From positions 9,363,422 through 9,427,421 of the forward strand of contig OZ024789.1 of assembly GCA_964017065.1 (NCBI GenBank): 64,000 bases of DNA. Direction: 5' to 3'. Under the pieces are notes generated by a model. That model did no database searches. It worked only from the letters and a program-made list of their open reading frames with translations, and had not been told where the DNA came from. The DNA comes from Haliclona indistincta. Lineage: Eukaryota; Porifera; Demospongiae; Haplosclerida; Chalinidae. Positions 29,847 to 40,065 of the stretch are shown piece by piece (the stretch's first letter is position 1; every line of letters starts with the position of its first letter). Made by a program: the position numbers and the translations under genes.

Positions 29847-32656
29847 ATGGATCACGAGTACAAGGTCCACCACATCACATCTCAGCTGCTCACACTGCTG
29901 CAGCTGCAGCACCTCCAGGGCTCTGAGGCTCACACGGACACTCTCCTACAGCACATGACCCCGTACCAGTCCACACAAGTCAGCATTCACACAGCTCTAC
30001 GCAAGATTGGGGAGTGCTCATCAAAGAGAGAAGAATTCCTACAAAAGTATGATGAGCTGAAGGTACAGCAGGCAAGGGAGCTTGACCCATTGGTCTACCT
30101 TCTCTCGAAAATGGTGGACGACAAGCCTCTGTGTGATTTTATCCAAGAGCGTCGCCCGGCGCAAGTTTCAAAACCGAGAGCCCAGGCTATAAGTCTTCAT
30201 CAGATCGACGTACCAGAGGGCGTCCCGATTCCTGAGCTGCCTCCAAAGGGGACTAAACTGACCCCAAGTCAAGTCCAAGCTCTGAAAGGACAACTGTCAA
30301 TGTTGACCACATCTATGGAGGAGGCAGCGAGGAAGAAAAAGCAGCGAAAAGGTCACCAAGGGGCTGACTATCCCGAGATTCCGGCATGGGTGACTCAGAG
30401 AACTCACTTGAGCACGGACTACATGTGTCTACAGCCGCAGCAAGAAGCTGAGGTCGCTGTTGAGGTCCCTCTTGGCTCTTTACCGCTTCCTGCCCAACAG
30501 TACGCGATCATGGACGACCTTCTCAATCTCATGATGGGTATTGACGGCCGCTATATATCGGCTAAAGCTCTCAAGCAAGGTCACAAGAGGGCATTCACTG
30601 TCGACCAAACCTTGAACGTGTCTCTCCTCTCTCTCGTGAACTGTATTCTCCCTCTTTGCTCCCACTACTCCACCGTCTGTCGCTTCATGGAGGAACACAG
30701 CAAGTTCGTGTACGGTCAGGTCAACCAGGCACTTGCAGCGTCCATGCAACAGCTGATAAGGGAACACTATGTCTTTGTAGCTCAGCTTGAGACACAGTTA
30801 AATCAAAACCAGCTCTCTCTTCAGAAGATGCTCTACTATCTTCAGCCAAGTCTCAAGACAATGGAGCTGCTAGCTCGAGCGGCCTCGGTTGTACAGAAAG
30901 GTAACTGTCGTGGCGGTAAGACCCTCTCTGTGCTGCATAAGCTAACAGCTGGTTTGTTAGGCGATGATCGAGCCGAAGAGCTTAGCCTGCATATCACACG
31001 AGCAGCCAGCAAGCCCTTCATGGAGATGCTGTCTCTATGGATACACGAGGGTAAGGTGATGGATCCTTACGCTGAATTCATGATATCGGAAAACAAGGAT
31101 ATCGAGCGGAATCGACTTCATGAAGAGTACAATGATGATTACTGGGAGCGCAAGTACTTTGTGTGTCAAGAGAACGTTCCTTTCTTTCTAGAAGTTGCTG
31201 CCGAGAGGATTTTAGACACGGGGAAGTATCTGAACGTCGTGCGTAGCTGTGGGCATGAAGTGGAAGGAGTGAAGGAAGAAGAGTTAGACATGGAGTATTC
31301 ACTGCAGGAGAGTAGGTATCTCGACACGATTGAGCAAGCGTATGCTCGAGCAAGCCATGAGCTACTTGGTATGATGCTTACGGAGCACGATCTCTTGGGG
31401 CACCTTCACTCCATGAAACACTTCTTTCTTCTCGATCAAGGCGACATGCTGGTTCACTTTATGGATTTGGCAGACGAGGAGCTTCGTTCACCTATCGGGA
31501 TAATCCCTCTCTCTCGTTTGGAGACTCTGCTCGAGTTAGCTTTACGGACTAGTGTCAGTAACAGCGATCATTATAAGGACAACCTCCATCTTCTCCTCAA
31601 ACCATACAATCTCAAAATGCATCTTTTTCATGTGCTAGCTGTACAACCAGAGGTCATCGAGTACGGTCTTGACCCTCGTCCAGTCACACGACCTCCCTCC
31701 TCCACCAGCCTACCTGGCTACGAGGCACTGTGCTTCGATTATCGTGTACAATGGCCGCTCTCTCTTATCCTCAGCCGTAAGCGCGTCACCCACTATCAGC
31801 TTCTCTTCCGTCACTTGTTTTTGTGCAAGTACGTCGAGCGACAGCTAGCTGAGGCTTGGAAGTGTCACAAGAACACACTGAGGGGGCCGAGTGGAGCTCA
31901 TACAGCGTGAGTTAAATTATCCTCTCTCTTCCTAATCCTATGCCCTGCCTCAGCATGCTACTAGCATTATATCTCCTCGTAGATTGTGATGTTTGAACTT
32001 GCTTCTCCACATTGTATTTGGTAGTACATTAGTTTGTGCTATGTTTGTTTCCCATTGATTACAGTATCTCTCTGTATATAATGGTTCTTTAGTGTTGCTG
32101 TGCCCCGCCCATGACTACATACCTTTAACTACAGTATTCATACAGTTTCACATTTCTTGTTCACTCTCCCTCTCTCTCTCTCCCTCCCTCTTTTCTTTCT
32201 CTCAGTGGTAGGTCAGCATTTGCCCTGCTCCAGCGTATGCTCAGCTTTGTGCAGAGTCTACAATACTACATGTGCTACGAGGTGTTGGAACCGAACTGGA
32301 ACGCTCTTGAACGTGCTCTGACTCAAGTCACCACAATCGACGAGGTCCTGGCTAGACACAACGACTTCCTCGATCGCTGTCTTCGAGACTGCATGCTGAC
32401 CAACCGAGAAGTCCTTCAACTCAACCACCACATTCTGCAAACCTCTCTCAATCTCTCGGCTATGATGCAAGAGACACGGCCGCCTCTACCAATGCAAGCA
32501 CTAGTCAAGGTACAGACACACGAACAGAGCTTCACTCGTGACCTCGCTGCTCTCCTGTCCATTCTCAACGACCTTTCGAGACTCTCTTCGGAGCACACTT
32601 GGGCTAACATGGTGTCACGCTTAGACTACAACAGCTTCTATAGCAAGAAAAACTGA
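29847..32656 (+). CDS. TUBGCP2: Gamma-tubulin complex component 2 (GCP2)
   Basis: Coding exons 29847-31906 and 32206-32656 join in phase to 836 aa (vertebrate GCP2 is about 900). A non-coding first exon ends at 29762, and an intron with a gcag acceptor ends 2 bp before the ATG. The N-terminus MDHEYKVHH, 'LQKYDELK' and 'LDPLVYLLSKM' match the GCP2-specific N-terminal block. Residues ~205-540 correspond to GRIP1 (QQYAIMDDLLNLMMGIDGRY, then 'EDIERNRLHEEYNDDYWE'-like), and ~550-836 to GRIP2. GCP2 pairs with GCP3 in the gamma-tubulin small complex, which nucleates microtubules at centrosomes. It is head-to-head with POC1, another centrosomal gene. Confidence 0.95.
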
Positions 32657-32763
32657 AAACCGCCATCAACCACACAGAACAATTGCACAATCTCGTAACC
32701 ACAGGTTACTAACAGTCAAGCCAAAAACAATCACTTGCTAAGAAAAACACAAAACATAATATT

Positions 32764-33061
32764 ACAAGTAATAAAAACATTTTAACCAAAATGCAAGAGA
32801 TTTAGGGTTGGTATATTTATCGAAAAAGTATGGAAACAAGATTTCGAAATCACGGAAAAGGATTGTAACAATAGCAGTATAATGCTACCTCCATATTAAA
32901 TTAACCACAACTATCGAAAGCAGTTAATTTAGGGAGGTAGCATTATACTGCTATTGTTACAATCCTTTTCCGTGATTTCGAAATCTTGTTTCCATACTTT
33001 TTCGATAAATATACCAACCCTAAATCTCTTGCATTTTGGTTAAAATGTTTTTATTACTTGT
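32764..33061. mobile_element. 298-bp near-perfect foldback element
   Basis: ACAAGTAATAAAAACATTTT at 32764 is inverted at the right end (AAAATGTTTTTATTACTTGT, ending 33061). Arms of about 135 bp look almost identical around a spacer of roughly 20-40 bp. It starts about 107 bp after the TUBGCP2 stop. The AATAAA at 32770-32775 lies in its left arm and is the nearest poly(A) signal for TUBGCP2. Confidence 0.9.
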
Positions 33062-34764
33062 TTCTTTTCTTTTTTTATTAATGACTTAGTTGGCACTTAT
33101 GCTAATACAGTGTAAAGAGCCTAGTATTTCAGCTGACTGCACTGGCTGGCGATCGATTCTGCACTGCATGCATGCAACACGTACCATACAACATTAGCTA
33201 AGCTTAAGCTAGCATTCTTACAAGCCTGAAGAAACAAATCCAGTGTAACAGTGATGATTTGCTCGTTGTCTGCTGTGAACACTGCTAGTGGCAGCACTCG
33301 CGTTCCAAGCAATTTGTACTAAGGTGCGCTTGTATTAGAATAATTGCATACACGGGCGTGCGCGAGTAGGCGTAACCTAGTAACGGAGTTCAAACAGAAT
33401 GATGGAATGGAGTCTGTTATGGACCAAAAATCGCTGTTTTCCTGGAAATACTCGCTTCTTCTAGTGTTTTAGGCTTAAATAGATATCAGGTGCACTGCTC
33501 CCAACGACTAGTGTAGCTTCTGTGTAGGTTTTGTCTTGAATAGCTCACTAGCCACGGCGCTAGGCTCTCTGAAGAAGAAGAAGAATAAGAAGAAGAAGAA
33601 GAAGAAAGAAGATGAACAAACGGGTGACCACGTGAACTCTGGTTTACCACCTTAGACCTGGTTTCTTTTGCTTCTGAAGGTCTCTTTATAATCGCACAAA
33701 TCGTGCAAAGAGCTTCAGAACGTTCGATTAGCTTGAAACGCCCGTACGGCGAAGATATGGCAGTGCCGTACTTAGTGCCTCCAGGCGAGACGCCATCTTT
33801 TCATGCCCAAAGCAACTGCTCTTATAGTCTTCATTATTAGACTCATTGTAAGCGCTTACCTCTTAGGATAGCCCCTAGGTAGTTAAAATACCCCTGATGT
33901 CGTCAACAGCCAAGATATACGTGAATTATTGCGTTTAGCCTAAGTGTAGCCGCCATCTTATTTTCCGCCCAACCCTAAATATGCCACTGCTACCGCGTGG
34001 CATAATATTACACCAAACTCGATCCGTATAATAATAGTCTATGATTTCTGCATGATATTGTTGTTCACTGAATTTGTAATAATATAAGCCGGGTAGACGT
34101 GAGGTTAGCTGTCAGCGAACTGTAATATTGGCTGTGTGTGTTCACGCTCATGTGACACCTGTAACCAACAAGAAAAGAGATGCATAATAAAACACAAGAG
34201 AAGGTGTGTTTACAGTACTTATGAGCCAAAACACTACAAACAATAGTGATAAGCTATAGATAAGATATGGTGCTGTCAGCGTTCCTCACTAAAAGGAGAC
34301 TTCTTGCTTCATAAGGGTCATAGTTGAATGGAAATATTTTATGACAAAAAAGACAATTTTACGAATGTCTTGTGTCTTTTGAAAGGGAAGTGTTAGCTAA
34401 AATTAGAGCTGATAGAGGGTGTCTTTAAAACAAAAAGGAGATATAGCACCCCTATATTGAAAAAACCAGACAAGACACTGCTAAATACTGCCTCTCAACC
34501 AGGTCTTGTCCTCTGGTGTACACAGCACACATACTAGTGGTGAGGGCTAAGATGTACACATAATAGTGGTGAGGGCTAAGATGATTATAGAGGCACTGTG
34601 ACTTTCGGTTTCACTGGCTCCCTAAGCTAATTCTGACAAACAAGGCTGTACAAAGCATGTGGTATGTAGTAGTGATATCTATGGTCAAATGAACCCCAGC
34701 ACTAACTTCCTATTTTTACCAAGCAGCCCTGATCAGGTTGGACACAGTAACCATAGATTAGGTA
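33062..34764. other. Intergenic, no gene seen
   Basis: No ORF or exon with convincing signals between TUBGCP2 and the membrane-protein gene. It contains a GAA array (33572-33612) and a short direct repeat of 'tagtggtgagggctaagatg' near 34535 and 34565. Confidence 0.55.
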
Positions 34765-36194
34765 TCATACCGTAAATGCTGCTTCACCATCATCTCCGCT
34801 TTCCTCATCGTCATCTTCCTCTGAGTCACTGCCGTCCATGTCATGGAGGGGAAGAAGATGCTGACGTAACCTCCTGATACTGAGAGAGAAGGAAAGAGAG
34901 GGAGAGAGAGGAAGGCAGAGAAGAAAAGGGAGAGAGAAGAGGATAGAGGGAATGAGGGGAGTAAGTGAGTAAGAAGAGCGAAGGAAAGACAGGGAGAGAG
35001 AGAGAAGTTGAGAAGAGGAGAGAGTGAAGAGTGATTAAAAGAGGGGAGTTGAGAGAAAGCAAAGGGAGGAAAGAAAATAGAGAAGAGTTGAAGAGGAAAG
35101 GGATGAGAGAAGAGTGAAGGAAAGAGGAAAGTTTATATATATAGAGAGGAGAGGAAGGAAGGAAGGGAGGGAGAGAGGGAGAGGAAGAGAGAGAGAGAGA
35201 GGGGGGGGGAGAGAGAGAGAGAGAGAGAGAGAGGGAGATACAGTGGCGGTTCTAGAGAGAAATGTCTGGGGGGCCACTAATGAGCGCGCTTGCGCATGCG
35301 CGATTTTGGGAAATAGCTAATTAATATTCATTAGAATACGTCATTTTAAACTGCGTATGGACAATAATAGTGCGTTCGCGGTAGCCTGTTGGAAAGCAAG
35401 ACAGACCGCGAAACAGCTGTGTAAGGCAAGACAGCTGTACCAAGCAAGGTACATACGTTCATAAATGTTTTGGTTGGAGGAGCCAAGTAAAAATTTTAAA
35501 GAGGGGAATTTTTTGGGGGGCCAGATAGAGAAAGAGGAGATAAGGAAGGAGTAGTGAATACAGTGGTGATAAAATAGGGGTTTTTCGGTCAATAGTAATC
35601 ACAACTCACCGGCGATATCTTTTGAAGCAAAGACACTGTTGGTCATAAACAAAAACAAGAAATGAATCACACATAGTGTACAGAACAACATGTTAATGAG
35701 TTAGTACTACACAACATTATGATGTACATTTACACTTGTTATTAGTGCGAATTAGGACAGGATTTAGAGAAGTTCGCAAAGGAGAGGATTAGATTGCAAG
35801 TGACAAGCAAGTGAATGAGTGAGTGAGTGAATGAGTGAGTGGGTGAGTGAATGTGTTGAGTGAGTGAATGAGTGAGTGAGTGGGTGAGTGAGTGAATGAG
35901 TGAGTGAGTGAATGGGTAGTGTGAGTGTGTTGAGTAAGTGGGCAAATGACAAAACAAAATTGAGCTCACCAGTCCAATACAGAATGCACACAGCACTATT
36001 ATCCCCAGAGCTGGCACGAGACCAAATATCAAGAGTGTGCGTTCTAAGTTCAATCCTCCTCCAGGAGTAGGTGAAGAAGATGGTTGTGCCGTTGGAGTGC
36101 TTGTGAGGGTGACGTTGCTCAACGATGATGACGATATTGAAGATGAAGGGAGACTGATAGAAGACTGTACTACTGTGTGAGAGGGAGATCGAGG

Positions 36195-36274
<80 letters not shown>

Positions 36275-36555
36275 ATCATTTGGGTTCAAATTCCAAGCTG
36301 CTACGTACTTTTAGTGGATGATATGCTGGTGTATACTGTAGAATGAATTGAGAAAGAGAGCATTGATGATGTCGATATGGATACAGTAGTGACATTTCCA
36401 GATCCATCACCGCTGTCCTCCTCCTCGTTCGCAGCACTGCTATGCGACTGAACGAGACCTGTATGTGTGCGATAAAACAGTCAGTTAGCAACGAGGTAGC
36501 TGTACGTACCAGGACGAGTGATCAGGCAAACTGCTAACAGTAGAACAGCGATCAT
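34765..36555 (-). CDS. Small mucin-like single-pass membrane protein
   Basis: Five exons join in phase: 36510-36555, 36309-36458, 35970-36172, 35610-35635 and 34765-34879 (179 aa). A short hydrophobic start (MIAVLLLAVCLITRPG) looks like a signal peptide. Residues ~17-105 are Ser/Thr-rich and probably heavily O-glycosylated. A TM segment follows (LLIFGLVPALGIIVLCAFCI). The tail has Cys and a basic stretch (CLCFKRYRRIRRLRQH), then an acidic run (SDSEEDDDEESGDDGE). The stop is TGA right after GTA at 34768. If GTATGA is instead a donor, further exons would follow. No family recognised. It is divergent from EIF4E3, with ATGs only 148 bp apart. Confidence 0.65.
34880..35240. repeat. GA-rich low-complexity tract
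   Basis: Imperfect GA/GGAA sequence in the last intron of the membrane-protein gene. Its complement is pyrimidine-rich upstream of the acceptor at 34879. Confidence 0.8.
35812..35935. repeat. (GAGT)n/(GAAT)n microsatellite
   Basis: Tetranucleotide array in an intron of the membrane-protein gene, close to the donor after exon 3. Confidence 0.9.
36198..36272. repeat. (GA)n microsatellite
   Basis: About 37 GA units. On the minus strand it forms the CT tract before the exon-3 acceptor at 36172. Confidence 0.95.
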
Positions 36556-36703
36556 ACTCCTTTACAAACAGCGAACGCCTCCAGGCCCAGGGGAGATTTC
36601 TACACGTTACATTATACACGTTAGCACAAGCAGCCACGCCTTTTCCGTGTCATGTGTGAATGGGCGTGTCACTTGTGGGTGTGGGTGTGGTTCTGTGGCC
36701 GCA
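36556..36703. promoter_or_regulatory. Divergent promoter of membrane-protein gene and EIF4E3
   Basis: Only 148 bp separate the two opposing ATGs. It contains GTGTGGGTGTGG-type GT/GC-rich boxes near 36675-36690. No TATA box is seen. Bidirectionality is inferred from spacing. Confidence 0.45.
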
Positions 36704-38738
36704 ATGGCGTCTAGAGCTGCACAACAAAGCTCGCGGGAGGGATCGCCTGCTTTTCTGCTGGATCCACGATCGGGCATTTCATGGACGCCCGGCAGTTCTC
36801 GCGAGAGCTCTCCCCTTCCCTCTGATCGGCTCTCTTTGCCGCATGCTGGACAGATCGGCGACGATGTTCGTGCGTCGCCTCGATTGTCCCGTCGTGTGCT
36901 GAAAGAACTCAAGTCGGTGGAGGAGGAAATGAAAGTCGATGGTGAAGATCCTCCATTCTACAGCCCATGGACATTTTGGTTTGAAAAGTAAGAAAGCTGA
37001 TTCTCTCTACAGTGCAGCTGCAGCCATAATCTTGATTATTGTTCGATGCATGTTGCATTGTTTACGGGATTCGATTTGCAATTCTGTGTAACGAGATTAT
37101 TACTTTATTTTAGCCACTACTGAATTTAATTTGCATTTTACACATATCTCTTTCTCTCACTCTCTCTCTCTCTCTCACTCTCTCTCTGCAGACCAGTAGC
37201 CGAAGAAGTTGGAGATTATTCACAGCGACTGCGCAATCTTTACACCGTCAAAAGCATCAAGGTGACGTGACGATTAGCGATCACATGACATGATCAGGAG
37301 GTCATGTGATGTCTTCTCATACTGCAGGTGTTCTGGTGCGTTTACAATAACCTGAAACTGGCGAGTGAGTTAGAAAATCGGCAATGTTACCATCTCATGA
37401 GAGGAACTGATCGAAAACCACTTTGGTGAGTGAGAGAGGGGGAAGGAGAGAGAGAGGGAGAAAGAGGAAGGAGAGACGGAGAAAGAGAAAGTGATGGAGA
37501 AAGACTACTTCGGACTAGGGAAATTTAAAGTGAAACTAAGGAAAATACTCCCTCTTTGTGTACACGAAAAAAAAGACACTTGGGAATTTGTCTTTCAAGT
37601 ACATTTAGTGGTGTGTGGTTGAGACTACCGGTGTCTGTTGATTAATTATTTTTTGATATTTGTTGAATGAGTAATAAGCAAACGAATGAATGAGTAAGAG
37701 AGTGAGTGAGTGAGTGAGTGGTTGGGTGAGTGAGTGAGTGAGTGGGTGGGTGAGTGAGTGAGTGAGTGAGGAGTGAGTGAGTGTGAGTGAGTGAGCGAGC
37801 GAGCCAGTAAACTAGTAAGTAGGTGAGTGACTGAGCGTTCCACAAACTGACTAACCAACCGAAAAACTGATTTTAAGTATCTTGACTATAATTATTATTA
37901 TTAATTTTTTTATATATTGTAGGGAGGATGAGTCTAATATATCTGGGGGCATGTGGGTGTTCAGATGCAGGAAGGAGGACACTAATTTTGTTTGGAGAGA
38001 AGTTCTACTAGCAACCGTTGGAGAGCAGTTTGCTGACTGCACTGTTAAAGGTGTGTGAGGATTTAGCTGCTTTACTCACAGATCTGTTGTCTTCATGTTA
38101 GATGACGATGTGGTCGGTGTGAGCGTCAAGATACGCTATCGTGAAGACGTTATACAGATATGGAACAAGTCGGCTAATCTCAGAGAAGAGGCAAAGGTCA
38201 GTCATGTGATAGACAAGTTTGGTTTTGAGTCTCAATAGTGTTGTCACACTTGATAATCAGTCTACTTAGCACCTCGTTATTGATCTCACTTTTTGTTCTC
38301 ACCTATCTTCAGGTGGTTCAAAAACTACGAAATATTTTATCAAAAGTTGAAGTTCGTGGCATGTTTTACTCCTGTGAGTGTGTAACGTTCTAATCTTATC
38401 AACTCACCATTAATTTTCTGCTCTCCTTTTTTTCAGCTAACCAAGAGAAGATGAACGAGCCGCCTCAGCCAGCTCGTAATCCAGCTCCTCGACTCGACCA
38501 TCCCAGACCCCTTGCTCCCCTCTCCTACCCTCCAGGAATGCTTCCTCCTCGTCCTCCTCCTCCCTCCCAGCCTCAGGGCGTTCTCCCTCGTATGCCTCCA
38601 CCTCCTCTCTACCGTCCACAAGCTCCTGTGTCAGCTCAATATCGTCCGCAACCTCCCACATTGTCTCAATATCGTCCTCAGGCCCCTAGTCGTTTTCCCC
38701 ACCCTCAGTTCCCTCAGAGACCTCCTCCATTCAATTGA
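36704..38738 (+). CDS. EIF4E3: eIF4E class 3 cap-binding protein with Pro-rich tail
   Basis: Seven exons join in frame: 36704-36987, 37192-37261, 37328-37425, 37923-38050, 38102-38196, 38313-38373 and 38437-38738 (345 aa). The core at residues ~85-250 matches eIF4E3: PWTFWFEK, 'LRNLYTVKSIKVFWCVYNN', YHLMRGTDRKPLWEDESN, 'GGMWVFRC', 'LLATVGEQF' and VGVSVKIRYREDVIQIWN. The class III proteins bind the mRNA cap atypically and act as translation regulators. Relative to vertebrate eIF4E3 (about 220 aa) it has an extended Ser-rich N-terminus and a ~95-residue Pro-rich C-terminus with repeated QYRPQ motifs, a possible SH3/WW or condensate region. Introns are as short as 51-66 bp. Confidence 0.93.
37676..37805. 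repeat. (GAGT)n microsatellite in EIF4E3 intron 3
   Basis: GAGT/GGGT array in the 497-bp intron, the longest of this gene. Confidence 0.9.
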
Positions 38739-40065
38739 GAATCATCAACACTGTAATATTTTAACCAAAACCACTTTGTCACTAATTATTTTTGTATTCA
38801 CTCAGTTTGGCGCATTTATACTGCCGTAGTATTTTCTCAACTTATTTTTTGATTGTTACAATCCACAATTTTTGCAATTAGTGTTACAAGTTGTATTCAT
38901 TTTTCTAGTGAGCGAGTGGTTTCGAGTGCGTTTGTGACAAAGGTGAATTTGAATGAGAATGACTAGGATTGTGATTGTCCGTGTTATGGTACTCGGTGAC
39001 TGTTGTGGTCGGCGCGAACTTGACAGTCCGAGATGGTGGACGAAGCTCTCGTCTATGAAAAAAACAAACCATGATTTCCGTGCACAGATTACAGCGGAAC
39101 CCCTCATAGCAGACACCCCTCATACCTCTATAATGGACGCTTACTGAATCCCAAATATAACCCACATAATGTATAATAAACCCCTGACCAGAGGACACCC
39201 TCTCTATAATGGACGCTTTTTGTTTGGTCCCAATGGTGCCCACTTTAGAGAAATTCCACTGTATAATTTTTTATGTCAGTCACATTTCCTTCAGCAAAAT
39301 TATTCATTCAGAGCATAATTGTAATACCTAGAATAGCTGATCTATAACAATGTTAGCTGTACACTAGTACTGCAGAACGTGACCAGTCTTAGTCTGGGCA
39401 GGCTCAGCTGTAGCATAATAACATACTAGTATATTCAAGCATACTTTTAGTATAATATTATCATACATGTTATCATTCTCGGGGAAATGTTTTTCACTGT
39501 AATCGTATTCATGCAGTCTAGAGACAAAAATAGATTCTTGGTAAGGGTAGGGTTTGTATTTATAAAAACAGCTTGAGCTGAACTGTGTCCTTTTGTCAAA
39601 TTTATATTTTTCTGCTCATAAAGTGCTTACTTTGCTACCCCACCACCTCCGCTGGTTGTGCTTTTGCTAGTGTGCTTGTCTTGCCGAGGTTGCTGCAGAA
39701 AAGAAAACAAAGTACAGATAAAGTAGCATGAATTGAGTTGATGCCTAATTTTGGGTAAAATAAGAACAAACACAAAAGTCTTTATTTCTAGTTCTGGTCA
39801 TTTTCTCATTGAGTGACTCAGCTTACTCATCAAACAATGTGTGTGTGTGTGTGTGTACATGGACAGGATATAAGCGGTCAGTGACTGAATTATTTTGACA
39901 ACACGATCAGTAACTGATAGTTGCCGCTGTTCCACACCAAAGATAGTATGACACTCTGCACTTTTAGTGAAAATAACTGACAAAGTTTGCATCTGTTTAC
40001 GATCTTGTGAAATCGCATGAGTTTATAAAAAGGCAATTTCTTAGGATATTGAGTCAAAAACGAGA
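38739..40065. other. Intergenic; possible orphan exon at 39617-39697 (-)
   Basis: It contains the MITE at 39089-39263 and otherwise no gene. On the minus strand, TTTCTTTTCTGCAG precedes a short open segment (QPRQDKHTSKSTTS...GVAK, then TAA) that looks like a terminal exon. No upstream exon was found, so it is not called a gene. Confidence 0.4.
39089..39263. mobile_element. MITE with ACAGYGGAAYYYCTC inverted ends
   Basis: The left end ACAGCGGAACCCCTCATAGC and the right end (rev. comp. TACAGTGGAATTTCTCTAAA) are imperfect inverted repeats. The body contains paired 'tctataatggacgct' blocks. About 175 bp, no ORF. Confidence 0.65.

Noticed and set aside
32764..33061. Foldback as a microRNA precursor
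   Set aside because: Arms of about 135 bp and near-perfect pairing fit a transposon-derived inverted repeat better than a short imperfect miRNA hairpin.
39617..39697. Terminal exon of an unknown minus-strand gene
   Set aside because: A good acceptor and stop are present, but no upstream exon or homology was found.
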